Positions 9,300-19,144 of a stretch of DNA of 64,000 bases are shown in pieces. The stretch comes from Prorocentrum cordatum. Its lineage: Eukaryota > Sar > Dinophyceae > Prorocentrales > Prorocentraceae. The DNA is taken from positions 187,917 to 251,916 of the forward strand of contig CAUYUJ010016357.1 of the NCBI GenBank assembly GCA_963575745.1, in the 5' to 3' direction. The position numbers were made by a program, and so were the translations under genes. Every line of letters begins with the position of its first letter. The stretch's first letter is position 1. A model generated the notes under the pieces. That model made no database searches. It was not told the DNA's origin and saw only the letters and a list, made by a program, of their open reading frames with translations.

Positions 9300-9655
9300 G
9301 CTCAGTAGCACGACCTCTTGCTCCATACGGCTCAATCTCATGACCTCTTGATCGGCGGACTTTTAACGGACCGTCCGAGCGACTGGTGCAAGCACCCAGA
9401 GGCCGAAAACCCAACAAACAACTTCCGTCGTGCTCGTCCTCCAGACGCGCGAGGGGGTCTGAAGGAAGGCGGACAACCTCACGGCCTCTTGCTCAGTACG
9501 GCTCAGTATCACGACCTCTTGCTCGGCTGATTCTTAACGGACTGCTCGAGAGACTGGTGCAAGCACCCAGAGGCTGAACACGCAACGAACACACGTCCCT
9601 CGTGCTTGTGCTCCAGGCGCGAGAGAGGGGGCTCTGAGGGGAAGGCGGCCAGCCC
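9300..9655. repeat. 171-bp direct duplication
   Basis: GGCTCARTMTCAYGACCTCT recurs at 9329 and 9500, each followed by TAACGGACYGYYCGAG, GACTGGTGCAAGCACCCAGA and a CGTGCTYGTSCTCCAG block. Two copies, moderately diverged. Confidence 0.8.
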
Positions 9656-9871
9656 AAAGTGGAAGTGCCGAGCCGGCGCCGAAGCACCCCGGGCCACGTG
9701 CATCGGCGCCTCGCCCGGCAGGTGGCGCTCCCGAGCCACCTCTGCCACCGCCAGGGGCGAGGGCCCCACAACAATTCCCTCGCGGTAGGGCGCACGCCAG
9801 GGCGGAACAGCGCCACAGGCGGAGGAGGAAGAGGAGGGCGAAGAGGAGGAGGACGAGGGCCGAGAGGGCGC

Positions 9872-9924
9872 CTGCAGAGGTGCAGCCACTCCTCGGTGAC
9901 TTTCGACTCGTAGAAGATGCACGC
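9872..9924 (-). CDS. Possible small exon, unknown protein
   Basis: The minus-strand acceptor CAGCCCCAGAG|G is followed by 53 nt reading ACIFYESKVTEEWLHLC plus two bases, then CTGCAG|GCGCC (AG|GC donor). Phase fits the exon at 1393-1573, joining CR to HLIKDYLEL. The exon is short and the link spans 8.3 kb, so this is a hypothesis. Confidence 0.3.
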
Positions 9925-10119
9925 CTCTGGGGCTGGGGAACCCAAGCTGGGGGCCCAATCCCCACGCCTCTCCCCCCAGCTTCCATGGGTCAAGAGGATC
10001 GAACAAGGAGGATCGAAGCAGTTTGGGCGTTTGGTTTCGATTGCCCCTGGCGGCATCCAAAGACCCCTGCGGGGCATCGGGGGCGGATGGGGGGGGCAGG
10101 AAGGTGAGGGCATGGAACT

Positions 10120-10560
10120 ACTATCATTCGTAGTATTAACTGTACGATGTTCATCATTACTAGACTGCTTATTACTATTATTCGTATTATTATTGATACT
10201 ATTAGTTTAAATAGCAGTGGTTACCATTAACCGTATACCCATTACTACAAATGGTTTCATTACTCGTAACATCCGTACACATATAACGAACAGCGTTATT
10301 AGCCCAATGTTTGCTATTGTTAATTCTCGCGCCAAGATTGCTGCTCATAGTGCTGATCGCATGTTTACCGCTTACCGTTGCTGATCGCATCGCGATGGCT
10401 ATCATGATTCGCATTCGTAGTATTGCTATTAGTACTACAACTTACACTGCGACTATCACTATTCATGGTACTCTTATTCTTACTATTGCGATCACTCGTA
10501 CTCCTCTTATTTTTTCGTACCAGAATTATCGTTGTGTGGTAATGAAGGTTAATATTATTG
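10120..10560. other. AT-richer degenerate ATTA/GTAC tract
   Basis: The sequence shifts to irregular ATTACTA, GTATTATTATTG and TCGTACTC words with lower GC than its surroundings. It looks like a decayed low-complexity expansion. No gene is supported. Confidence 0.5.
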
Positions 10561-10770
10561 CGCCCATCAAGCTCGTGCCGCTCATGTGCTTGCGTGCTCG
10601 AATTGCACCCATCAAGCCAGAATCCTCGGAGGTTCATTCCGACTTGAGAAGTACACCGCGACGAATACATAATATGGCACATTTACCCGCCACGAGAAAC
10701 TCGCGGGCGTCTTCAGCGCAGATAAACCCGCACACGCCACAACACATAATACCCCTACGGCCTTCACTGT

Positions 10771-11031
10771 GTGGGAGGGGTGGCACTCAACAGCCTTAGG
10801 GTGTCCACAACCGCCCCCAACCGCGACTGGAGGGTCCGCACGCCCAGGGCGGAGGTCATCATCAAAGAGGCGAATGACAAAATGTCCTGCGCCATCCCTC
10901 GGATGGCACATACAGGGCCGGATAACAGAAAACGGACCACGCCTGGAACACAAGAGGGGGCGCAACGAGTGCAAAACGAAACAACAAAATTCATCAGAAA
11001 ATCATGCCCGTTGATAGTCAAACGGATATAG
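10771..11031 (+). CDS. Possible coding ORF, unknown
   Basis: An 86-codon plus-strand frame reads, after MGGVALNSLRVSTTAPN, EVIIKEANDKMSCAIPRMAH and TGPDNRKRTTPGTQEGAQRV. The mixed charged composition is unlike the proline/arginine artefacts nearby. It ends at TAG, 1029-1031 of the 10000s. It could be an exon or retroelement relic; the ATG is only the first in frame. No family is recognised. The overlapping minus-strand frame is cysteine-rich and less convincing. Confidence 0.35.
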   Translation: MGGVALNSLRVSTTAPNRDWRVRTPRAEVIIKEANDKMSCAIPRMAHTGPDNRKRTTPGTQEGAQRVQNETTKFIRKSCPLIVKRI

Positions 11032-11109
11032 TGGACGTCCGCCGTGCGGCCACCCCTTCCCTTGCGTCGCGTAGGCAGGTCGACATGGGGGAAGGGGGGG
11101 CGGGGGGGG

Positions 11110-11383
11110 AAACTTGTCTCGATGGCGTGCAGCCGACGAACAACCTGGGATGCAAGACGTGCGCATCATGTGCGAGCTTGGACATGCGAGCAGGCGTGGC
11201 GTGGGCTTCATTCAACTCCTTCAAACCATCGTAGGCAGCAGCACGATTGAAACGCACATAACCCAAGTTTCAAGCGCGGGGTATCAAGCGGATCTTGGGC
11301 GGGGTGAACCTTGTTCCATAGCAGCTTGACGGCGCCTGGCCAATGGGGAAGAACAGTGCGCGCACGAACCCAGCAATTTCAGC
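11110..11383 (-). pseudogene. Broken coding fragment, unknown family
   Basis: The minus-strand frame reads EIAGFVRALFFPIGQAPSSC then YGTRFTPPKIRLIPRA, an in-frame TGA, then continues in the same frame NLGYVRFNRAAAYDGLKELN, HATPARMSKLAHDAHVLHPR and LFVGCTPSRQV. Both sides look protein-like, so a single nonsense change (for example Trp to stop) is the simplest reading. It lies directly beside the composite satellite that starts near 11.4 kb. I cannot name the family; a retroelement-encoded protein is possible. Confidence 0.45.
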
Positions 11384-11399
11384 GCGGATGTTTTGTTAC

Positions 11400-11880
11400 C
11401 GAACAGCGAAGACTGATAGGTTTCTAGTAGGGTCAAAAGAGAGCATCATGACGCCCCAGAGGGGGTCTGGGCGCGATCCGGGGGAGGATGCCGGGGGGAT
11501 GCCGGGGAACTCGTTTTAAGCAAACAGTAACGCACTTCGTGGTCTTCGAGTTCCCAGAACTCCGTTCCTGGGCATGATTTTGAATGCCCGGAGCCAACTG
11601 TAGGCCACTTCGTGTTCTTCGTGTTCCCTGAACACCATTCCCGGGCCACATTTTGAATGCCCAGCGCCAACTGTAGGCCACTTCGTGTTCTTCGTGTTCC
11701 CAGAACACCATTCCCGGGCCACATTTTGAATGCCCGGAGCCAACTGTAGGCCACTTCGTGTTCTTCGTGTTCCCAGAACACCATTCCTGGGCCACATTTT
11801 GAATGCCCGGAGCCAACTGTAGGCCACTTCGTGTTCTTCAAGTTCCCAGAACTCCACTCCCTGGCCACATTTTGAATGCT
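11400..11880. repeat. 73-bp satellite with outer flank (composite K, copy 1)
   Basis: TGAATGC recurs at 11581, 11654, 11727, 11800 and 11873, an exact 73-bp period. Units contain AGCCAACTGTAGGCCACTTC, GTGTTCTTCGTGTTCCCAGA and CCCGGGCCACATTT. The outer flank (11410-11520) holds AGGTTTCTAGTAGGGTCAAA and CATGACGCCCCAGAGGGGGT, which recur in reverse at 44.5-44.6 kb. Because 73 is not a multiple of three, the array is open in several frames. Confidence 0.9.
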
Positions 11881-13180
11881 GAGGCAGGCTGATGCTGAGG
11901 CTGCAGGCTGAGGCTGAGGCAGGCTGAGGCTGAGGCCGAGGCTGAAGGAGACTGAGGCTGAGGCAGGCTGAGGCTGAGGCTGCAGGCTGAGGCAGGCTGA
12001 GGCTGAGGCTGAGGCAGGCTGAGGCTGAGGCAGGCTGAGGCTGAGGCCGAGGCTGAAGGCAGACTGAGGCTGAAGCTGAAGCAGGCTGAGGCTGAGGCTG
12101 AGGAGGCAGGCTGAGGCTGAGGCTGAGGCAGGCTGGCTGAGGCTGAGGCTGAGGCTGAGGCTGGCAGGCTGAGGCTGAGGCAGGCTGAAGCTGAGGCCGA
12201 GGCTGAAGGCAGACTGAGGCTGAGGCTGAAGCAGGCTGAGGCTGAGGCTGAGGCAGGCTGAGGCTGAGGCTGAGGCAGGCTGATGCTGAAACAGGCTGAG
12301 GCTGAGGCTGAGGCTGATGCAGGCTGAGGCTGAGGCAGGCTGAGGCTGAGGCCGAGGATGAAGGCATACTGAGGCTGAGGCTGAAGCGGGCTGAGGCTGA
12401 GGCTGAGGCAGGCTGAGGCTGAGGCTGAGGCAGGCTGATGCTGAGGCAGAGGCTGATGCAGGCTGAGGCTGAGGCAGGCTGAGGCTGAGGCCGAGGCTGA
12501 TGGCAGACTGAGGCAGAGGCTGAAGCAGGCTGAGGCTGAGGCTGAGGCTGAGGCAGGCTGAGGCTGAGGCTGAGGCAGGCTGATGCTGAGGCAGGCTGAG
12601 GCTGAGGCCGATGCCGATGCAGGCTGAGGCTGAGGCAGGCTGAGGCTGAGGCCGAGGCTGAAGGCAGACTGAGGCTGAGGCTGAAGCAGGCTGAGGCTGA
12701 GGCAGCCTGAGGCTGAGGCTGACGCAGGCTGATGCTGAGGCAGGCTGAGGCTGAGGCTGGTGAGGCTGAGCCTGATGCAGGCTGAGGCTGAGGCAGCCTG
12801 AGGCTGAGGCCGGGGCCGACGGCAGAATTAGAGGCTGAGGCTGAGGCAGGCTGAGGCTGAGGCTGAGGCTGCAGGCTGAGGCTGAGGCAGCCTGAGGCTG
12901 AGGCCGAGGCCGACGGCAGACTGAGGCTGAGGCCGAAGCAGGCTGAGGCTGAGGCTGAGGCAGGCTGAGGCTGAGGCTGAGGCAGGCTGATGCTGAGGCA
13001 GGCTGAGGCTGAGGCAGAGGCTGAGGCAGGGTGAGGCTGAGGCAGGCGGAGGCTGAGGCCGAGGCTGAAGGCAGACTGAGGCTGAGGCTGAAGCAGGCTG
13101 AGGCTGAGGCTGAGGCAGACTGAAGGTGAGGCAGGCTGAGGCTGAGGCTGTGACTGCGACTGCCGTTACCACTGCGACTG
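11880..13180. repeat. GCTGAG/GCAG minisatellite (composite K, copy 1)
   Basis: About 1.3 kb of GCTGAGGCTGAGGCAGGCTG with higher-order variants carrying GCCGAGGCTGAAGGCAGACT. It fades into GCGACTGC words by 13.2 kb. The reverse complement reads CAGCCTCAGCCTGCCTCAGC and reappears at 44.0-44.2 kb next to the same 73-bp family. Confidence 0.95.
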
Positions 13181-13199
13181 TCATCGCGAATGCGACTAC

Positions 13200-14040
13200 G
13201 ACTGCGAGAACAGCATAATTCTACAACTGGCTTCTTATCTGAATCTTAAGGGGAATGCTTCCAGATATGCTCCTACACATCGCTGTAAGGTTGCTTTGCC
13301 GGGATAATTCAGTGAGCTCAAGGATCGACAAAAACGTTTGACTACCACCAAGAACGTGCCGCAATATCCTGTTCAAAAAATTCCAATGGCTGAGGAAACG
13401 CACACTTTTCTCGGGGCGGGCTCTGCTTGGTCGTGGGGGCGAGGAGGCCAGGCCACCATCAAGCACTTCGTGCACCTCCAATATAAACCATGTTCACCCC
13501 TTGATCCATCGATCCCCCGCATCACTTCGCATGCCCGATCTTCCGTGTTGCACCGGCCCCTGGTCAAGGTGAAATCTTTAGGAAGGCGATGTCGGAGGAA
13601 AAATCGGGAAAGGCATAAGCCACCGCAGCCCATGACAAGACAGGTGCTGTCATTCTCAACGGACTCACGGAAACGAGCGGTCTGGCCAACGACGTGGCCG
13701 GGCACCTCCGCGGTGCACTGGCGCAGCCAGAACCTGAGAGGCGGGGTCTGCTTAACAACTTCGCATCTACGACACAATCCATCGGTGGTCGAAAAGGATC
13801 TGCAATCAGCGCAGCGATCTTCAGTCCATAGGCACCTGACACGATATTGAAATCACGCCAGTTGGCTATGCCTCATTATTGCGCGACGCGCGGGTAAAGA
13901 TCACCCGCGCCACCGGGAAGTCGGCCCCCGAGCCGTCTCCCAAATAATTGCACGACGCACGCTCCTAATAAATTCTGCGATGACACTCAAACAAAGCAGC
14001 CTGTCAACCATGAGAGTAAACATCACCATTGACTCAAAGC
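13200..14040. other. Unique-looking DNA, no supported gene
   Basis: Non-repetitive. Minus-strand frames (for example MSGAYGLKIAALIADPF, and a cysteine-bearing frame at 13373-13777) have some protein character but no domain I can name. Retroelement remnants are possible; nothing firmer can be said. Confidence 0.4.
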
Positions 14041-14099
14041 GTTCACCGCCTTCTTTCCGAATAATGGAATGACATGGCTGCCAAGTCGAGACGCGCCGC

Positions 14100-14960
14100 G
14101 GTCGTCGCAACGATGGGGCCTTCCACTCGTCCCCAACGGCTGCTCGCAGTCCTCTTCGTCGCCCTCCTCTTCCTCCTCCTCCTCCTCCCCCTCTGCGTTT
14201 CGACATCATCGTCATCGTCGCCATCGTCGCCGTGGCCATCCCCATCCCCATCACAGCTTATGCAAACTGATTCAGCATCCTCCTCGTTCTCGTCTTTGCG
14301 CAAGTTTTCCCCGTCAACAGTTGCAGACCACGACCGTGGACCTCCTGCGTCAAACGCTACGCGGGTCGCGCCCGCGCGTTGCATGCCAACTCGCCGTCAT
14401 TCTTCGCTCTCGCAAAAGTGTTCTTTGTCCGCATGCGCGGAGTTCGGCAGCTTCCTCGCGCGCGCGCGCCCAGGCGTCGGCGCGCTGCCCAATTTCGCGC
14501 CGCGAGCCCGGAACCAACGCAGAGCTGGCACGCAATATTCGTCTTTCGCGAAACATGCCCATACTCTGGCCGACGGGTGCTGTAATCCTGGGGGGGGGGC
14601 ATTGTCCTTCGCGCGCCGCGCGAGTCAGGGCCCTCTCCAATCGCTTCGCCGCATCGACCGCGCCATTCGCGGTGCAGCCCTGCTTGCCACGTGCCCCACG
14701 CACAACTTCGATCCCTTTCTTCGCCCAGTGCTCCTTCGCTTGGTTGTGGCCCAAATGCCAAATTTACCAAACAAAAGGAGCCCCGCATACTGGCACGCAG
14801 CATTTCAGAGGCTCCGTCTCTGCCTCTGCTTTTCGTTTGCGGTTGTTCGAAGAACGCGCGGTCATCGCGTGCTCCTCCGCGCGTCCTCGACAAAGCCCTT
14901 CCCCACCTTGCGCGGCGTCTCGTCTGCGCGTCTGGCACCTCCTCCGTGTCTTTGAAAGTA
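14100..14960 (-). other. Possible decayed coding sequence, Cys-containing
   Basis: Minus-strand frames carry KRKAEAETEPLKCCVPVCGA, and in another frame GHNQAKEHWAKKGIEVVRG, on either side of a stop. This could be a degraded retroelement ORF with CxxxC character. The plus strand over the same bases contains CTCCTC and CATCGTC simple repeats (14150-14260). No identification. Confidence 0.25.
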
Positions 14961-14966
14961 GCCTTG

Positions 14967-15012
14967 CGAAGGACCCAACCATATGCAGTTGTGAATACCG
15001 CAATTGTGAATA
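14967..15012. other. Tail motif of the modular satellite element
   Basis: GCGAAGGACCCAACCATATG followed by CAGTTGTGAATACCGCAATT. The complement or same motif recurs at 29.85, 35.26 and 42.67 kb next to the same satellite family. On plus it reads AKDPTICSCEYRNCE. Confidence 0.6.
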
Positions 15013-15064
15013 ACATGTTCGCCCGCGCTCCCTATGTGGCCACGGCTTCCCGCCGGAGCCCGAC

Positions 15065-15242
15065 ATGCTCAGGAACACGTTCGCGGCCGTCTTCGCGGGC
15101 GCCGACGACGACAAAGACGGCGCCCCTCTGACCGAGGAGCAGAAGCAGGAGAGGGCTTTGAGAGCCATGAGGGAGGAAGTGGCGTTGCACGTCGGCAGGG
15201 CGGAGTACGACGCCCAGGCGCGATTGTTGAAGCAACGCAGCT
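15065..15242 (+). CDS. Possible exon adjoining a satellite
   Basis: The frame MLRNTFAAVFAGADDDKDGA followed by PLTEEQKQERALRAMREEVA and LHVGRAEYDAQARLLKQR is acidic/basic, helix-prone and unlike the surrounding repeats. A possible AG|GC donor lies at GACGCCCAG|GCGCG. At 15243 the sequence runs straight into the 89-bp satellite. The family is unknown. It may be a genuine exon beside which the array grew, or unique DNA inside the modular element. Confidence 0.4.
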
Positions 15243-16285
15243 ATGGGACCACGATCCTCGTGAGGGGTGCGCCGCAATGGCCCGGGGCCGCCTTGCGAAC
15301 CCTGCCATTGGCGCTTTCGGCGGAGCTCCCCATGGGGCCACGATCCTCGTGAGGGGTGTGCCGAAGAGAACCCTGCCACTGGCGCCTTCGGTGGAGCTCC
15401 CTATGGGGCCACGATCCTCGTGATGGGCGTGCCGATATGGCCCGAGGCCGCCATCCGAACCCTGCCACTGGAGGCATCGGCGGAGCTCTCAATGGGGCCA
15501 CGATCCTCGTGAGGGGTGCGCCGAACTGGCCCGAGGCCGCCATGCGAACCCTGCCACTGGTGCCTTCGGCGGAGCCCCCTATGGGGCCACGATCCTCGTG
15601 AAGGCCGGGGTGTGCCGAAATGACCCGAGGCCGCCATGCGAAAGCTGCCACTGGGGCCTTCGGTGGAGCTCCCCATGGGGCCGCGATCCTCGTGGGGGGT
15701 GTGCCGAAGTGGCCTGATGCCGCCATGCGAACCCTGCCATTGGGGGCCTTCGGTGGAGCTCCCCATGGGGCCACGATCCTCGGGGGGGGTGCGCCGAAAT
15801 GGCCCGAGACCGCCGTGCGAACCCTGCCGCTGGGACCTTCGGTGGAGCTCCCCATGGGGCCACGATCCACGTGAGGGTGTGCCGAAATGGCCCGGGGCCG
15901 CCATGCAAGCGTTACCACTGGGGCCTTCGGTGGAGCTCTCTATGTGGCCACGATCCTCGTGAGGGGCGTGCCGAAATGGCCCGAGGCCGCCATGCGAACG
16001 CTGCCACTGGGGCCTTCGGTGGAGCTCCCTATGGGGCCACGATCCTCGTGAGGGGTGTGCCGAAATGGCCTGGGGCCGCCATGCGAGCGCTGCCACTGGG
16101 GCCTTCGGTGGAGCTCCCTATGGGGCCACGATCCTCGTGATGGGGTGTGCCGAAATGGCCCGAGGCCGCCATGCGAACGCTGCCACTGGGGCCTTCGGTG
16201 GAGCTCCCTGTGGGGCTACGAAACGGTGTACCGGGCGGGTGAAACGCAGGGAAGAGGTGGAGGAGGGAGGAGTGGGAGGAGGTAG
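15243..16285. repeat. 89-bp satellite, about 11 copies (modular element G1)
   Basis: ACGATCCTCG starts at 15251, 15340, 15411, 15500, 15589, 15683, 15773, 15862, 15950, 16039 and 16128; spacing is 88-90 except one 71 and one 94. Units carry CCACTGGGGCCTTCGGTGGA, GCTCCCTATGGGGCCACGAT and GTGCCGAAATGGCCCGAGGC. It ends in a GGAGG tract at 16250-16283. Orientation is opposite to the arrays at 28, 35 and 42 kb. Confidence 0.95.
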
Positions 16286-16353
16286 ATAGATAGAGCGGCA
16301 TCGGGGGCAAGGCAGTGCATTCGGCCGCAAGGATAAGCCCCCGCCGTCGCCGC

Positions 16354-18833
16354 TCAGAGCGGCACCTTCATTGTGATCTCGGCGCCACGCACGCCAATCA
16401 CCTTGCCGAGCGAGGCGTAGTCGTATCGGCCATCCATATTCTCATACTCGTAGTCATAGCCGTGCCCTCCACGCAGCCAGCTCGTCCTCCATGACTGACT
16501 GAAGTGGTTGGTCCGTCTTCGCCGTAGCTCCCACTTGGATCAGCGCGCTGTGGTTGCTGTCCTTGGTGTTGCACTGCTGCTTCTGCTCCTCTTGCGGAAC
16601 CTCCTCGGCCTCGGCGACGGTCGTGGGCCCCCTGCGCGAGATGCAGTGTGAACTTCGCGTGGTAGCTGTCATCGCACTTGCTGAGCTTCAGGTGATTCAC
16701 TTTGTAGAGGTCTGTCTCCGCACAGAACTGGTCCGCTAACTTCCCGTGCTCTGTGAGACTGCTCTTAGTATTGTCGCCCACGTCCGCGGGGCAGGGGGAC
16801 GAAGCGAACGAGCGTCCCTTGCCCGCCTCCTTGCGCTTGTCCGCGTAGATCTTCCTGCAGGCATGGAGCGCCTTGATCCCCTCGGACTGGGCCGACATCG
16901 GATACGTGCTGTAGACGGCGAAAACGACCCAGGCGATCTGCTGAGCGTTGGACATCACTTGCTTGATCATCTCCGTGAACGACTTCTTCAGCTGGGGGTC
17001 GCCCCTGGCCTGGTAGGCTTCTCCTCCGCGTAGTTGGCGCGCGGGGCATTCGCGACGCCGATGAAGCCAGCAGCCGCGAGCCCGAGGAGGTGGAAGTGGC
17101 CGCGGCTTGGACTTGAAGCCGACGCGGTACGCGTGGTTGAGGACTGGCTCGAAGCTCTCCTGCGCGAGGGGGGGCTCGGCGAGCTCGTCATCGTAGCCCA
17201 CGCCAGTCGACTTCGGCTGCTGCTTGGTGAAGTAGGTTGGCTGGAAAGTTATCTGGAAGATCTCGGCGGGCAGTATCCAGTCTGGCACGGGGGCGCACTT
17301 CTTGAAGTACTTGAGCCGCTTGGCGACGCCGTAGATAGCTCGCTTGATGCCGTCCTTGGCGTCCTCTTGTTCCTGGCGAACTTGGAGGTTGTGCTCTGTG
17401 GTGAACCCGTGGGAGGTCTCTTTCGGGATGCGCTGCTCCTCCTCGAGGTCGAGCTGGCGAGCACTAAACCCTCCGTGCTGGCCGTCTGCTGCAATGTGAA
17501 CTACCCACTCCTGCACACTGGGGCGTGCTCTGGTCGCGCGGCTGTAGTTGCGGTTGCGTTTGCCGTATTTGGAGCTGGCCATGATGCGAGACTGTTGAAG
17601 AACTTCGGCGTGTTCTCGTCGTTGCCTAGCCTCGTAGGTGCGCTCCTCGAGGTGTTGACGTCTTGCTTCGTGCTGGCGCTGCTGCTTCTTGATGGCTCGT
17701 GAGAGGACCTCGATGTGGCACTCGATCTCGTAGTTGGGGTCGGTCCCGAAGTACTCCTCTCTGAGCTTGGTGCGCGCCTGGGGTAACCGCAGATGTTCGT
17801 CCTTGAGCTGGTGGTACAGTGCGAGCTTGGACTTCGGGCGCTCGAAGACGGGCATGGCTGCCTCCTTCATGAGGATCGCGAGGGGCCCCACGAGCTCGTC
17901 CACTGCGTCGTCCCCGACCGACTTCTTCAGCTTGTCCTGGTGCTTGCCGAAGTAGAACTCCGTCACGTCATTGAACTCCTTGTGGTACTTGCCCTTCTGC
18001 AGAGCCAGGGCCGTCTTGTCGTAGTCCCAGGCGGTCTTCTTTAAGTCGATGAACACCTTCGGGATGATGACGTTGGCGGCTGCAGTCGGTAGGACAAGGT
18101 CGCGCGGCACGTTGTAATTGAAGAGCTGGGGGGCCTTCATCATTCGCCACCAGACTCTGCAAGAAGTATTGTGGTAGCATAGACCGCGAGGCCCTGCAAT
18201 GTAGTCGAGACTTGTGGCCTGCCCGTGGGCACTGAAGTACGCGGGCCCCGCTTTCCAGGAATTGTTCAGGATGCACCTGCCGTGCACGTCGAGCGTGTAG
18301 TGGATGGCAGCGGTTGCCGCTCCAGGTACTCTTGTAGCGCCTGGGTCGCCGATCACGTTGCTAAACTTGGTGGGAAGCAAGCCGTCCTTGCCGTAGTTGT
18401 CGTTCAGGACTGGGCGGATGATCGGCGTACTCCTGGTGTGCTTCACGTTACGAGTCTGGTTGGTCCTCTTGAGCTTCTCGTTGATCGTCTTGACCCGAGC
18501 GTAGTGGTGCTTGGCGAGCCCTGACCGTAGAGGTGGAGACGCAACAGTGAACTTCGTGTCGAGTCCTCCTCGGCGAAGGCGAACTGCTCCTGCACGTCCT
18601 TGAATGCTCGGTGGCGGGCTGGGGAGCGCGGTCGCTCGATTGATGCGGTAGGGGTTGCAGATCGCGCTGGCCACTCCCGCTTGAATGTTGGTGGTAGGGC
18701 CACTGCCGAAGCTCCTCTTGGCGAAGCGGCGCAGGTAGGTCTGGCGCTGGTCGTCGGGGCTGGTGGGGGCGAGCTGCCTCCCACGAGTGGCTGGCAACAT
18801 GATGACGTCGTCAGCGCTGAACTGTCTCGACAT
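16354..18833 (-). pseudogene. Large frameshifted gene, unknown protein
   Basis: The minus strand can be followed from ATG at 18833 (GCTGGCAG|ATG, MSRQFSADDVIMLPATRG) to TGA at 16354-16356 (end GVRGAEITMKVPL). The long frame carries KTAWDYDKTALALQKGKYHK, LREEYFGTDPNYEIECHIEV, a basic helix KKQQRQHEARRQHLEERTYE and MSNAQQIAWVVFAVYSTYPM, possibly a membrane segment. The best reading leaves that frame and returns to it near 18.59/18.56 and 17.09/17.02 kb (alternate segments AFKDVQEQFAFAEEDSTR and LGLAAAGFIGVANAPRANYA), then shifts near 16.63 (EAEEVPQEEQKQQCNTKDSN) and 16.46 kb (HGYDYEYENMDGRYDYASLG). That is about six small indels and no introns. About 820 residues, no family recognised. A young pseudogene, an intronless retrocopy, or consensus errors would all fit. 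Confidence 0.6.
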
Positions 18834-19009
18834 CTGCCAGCTTGTCTGCCAGCTTCTCGGCGGCGCGACCGTGCTGATCGGGTTATACACACCCCATCTC
18901 AGGAATATCGTCCAGAAGAACGCGAGCGAAGTAAATGTGGATGGCCAGCCGCGCTGGCATGACATGAAGGGTGCCCTGGGGGCGGAAGCTGCTCTGCGCG
19001 GGGTGCCTG

Positions 19010-19140
19010 CTGGGCCGCGAAGAGGGCTAGAGCAGGAGACGGCGGCTGAGTGGGAGGAGGAGGGGGGGGGGAGGGGGCGGAGGAGAGGAGAGGAGGAGGA
19101 ACGCGGGGCGACGTCTCTTCAAAACGAGGACCCAGCACCA
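19010..19140. other. Isolated head module (reverse) with GGA tract
   Basis: GACGTCTCTTCAAAACGAGG ACCCAGCACC ACAGGATGGTTGGG is the reverse of the head found at 27.83 and 42.12 kb, followed by a (GGA)n tract at 19050-19105. No satellite body follows; the frameshifted gene lies about 200 bp away. Confidence 0.6.
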
Positions 19141-19144
19141 CAGG

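Noticed and set aside
11516-13184. Frames rich in PQPQPASASACLS
   Set aside because: Translation of the GCTGAG minisatellite.
15241-16140. Overlapping frames with MGSSTEGPSGRV or GGAPHGATILVRG repeats
   Set aside because: The 89-bp satellite is open on both strands in several frames, so no gene is implied.
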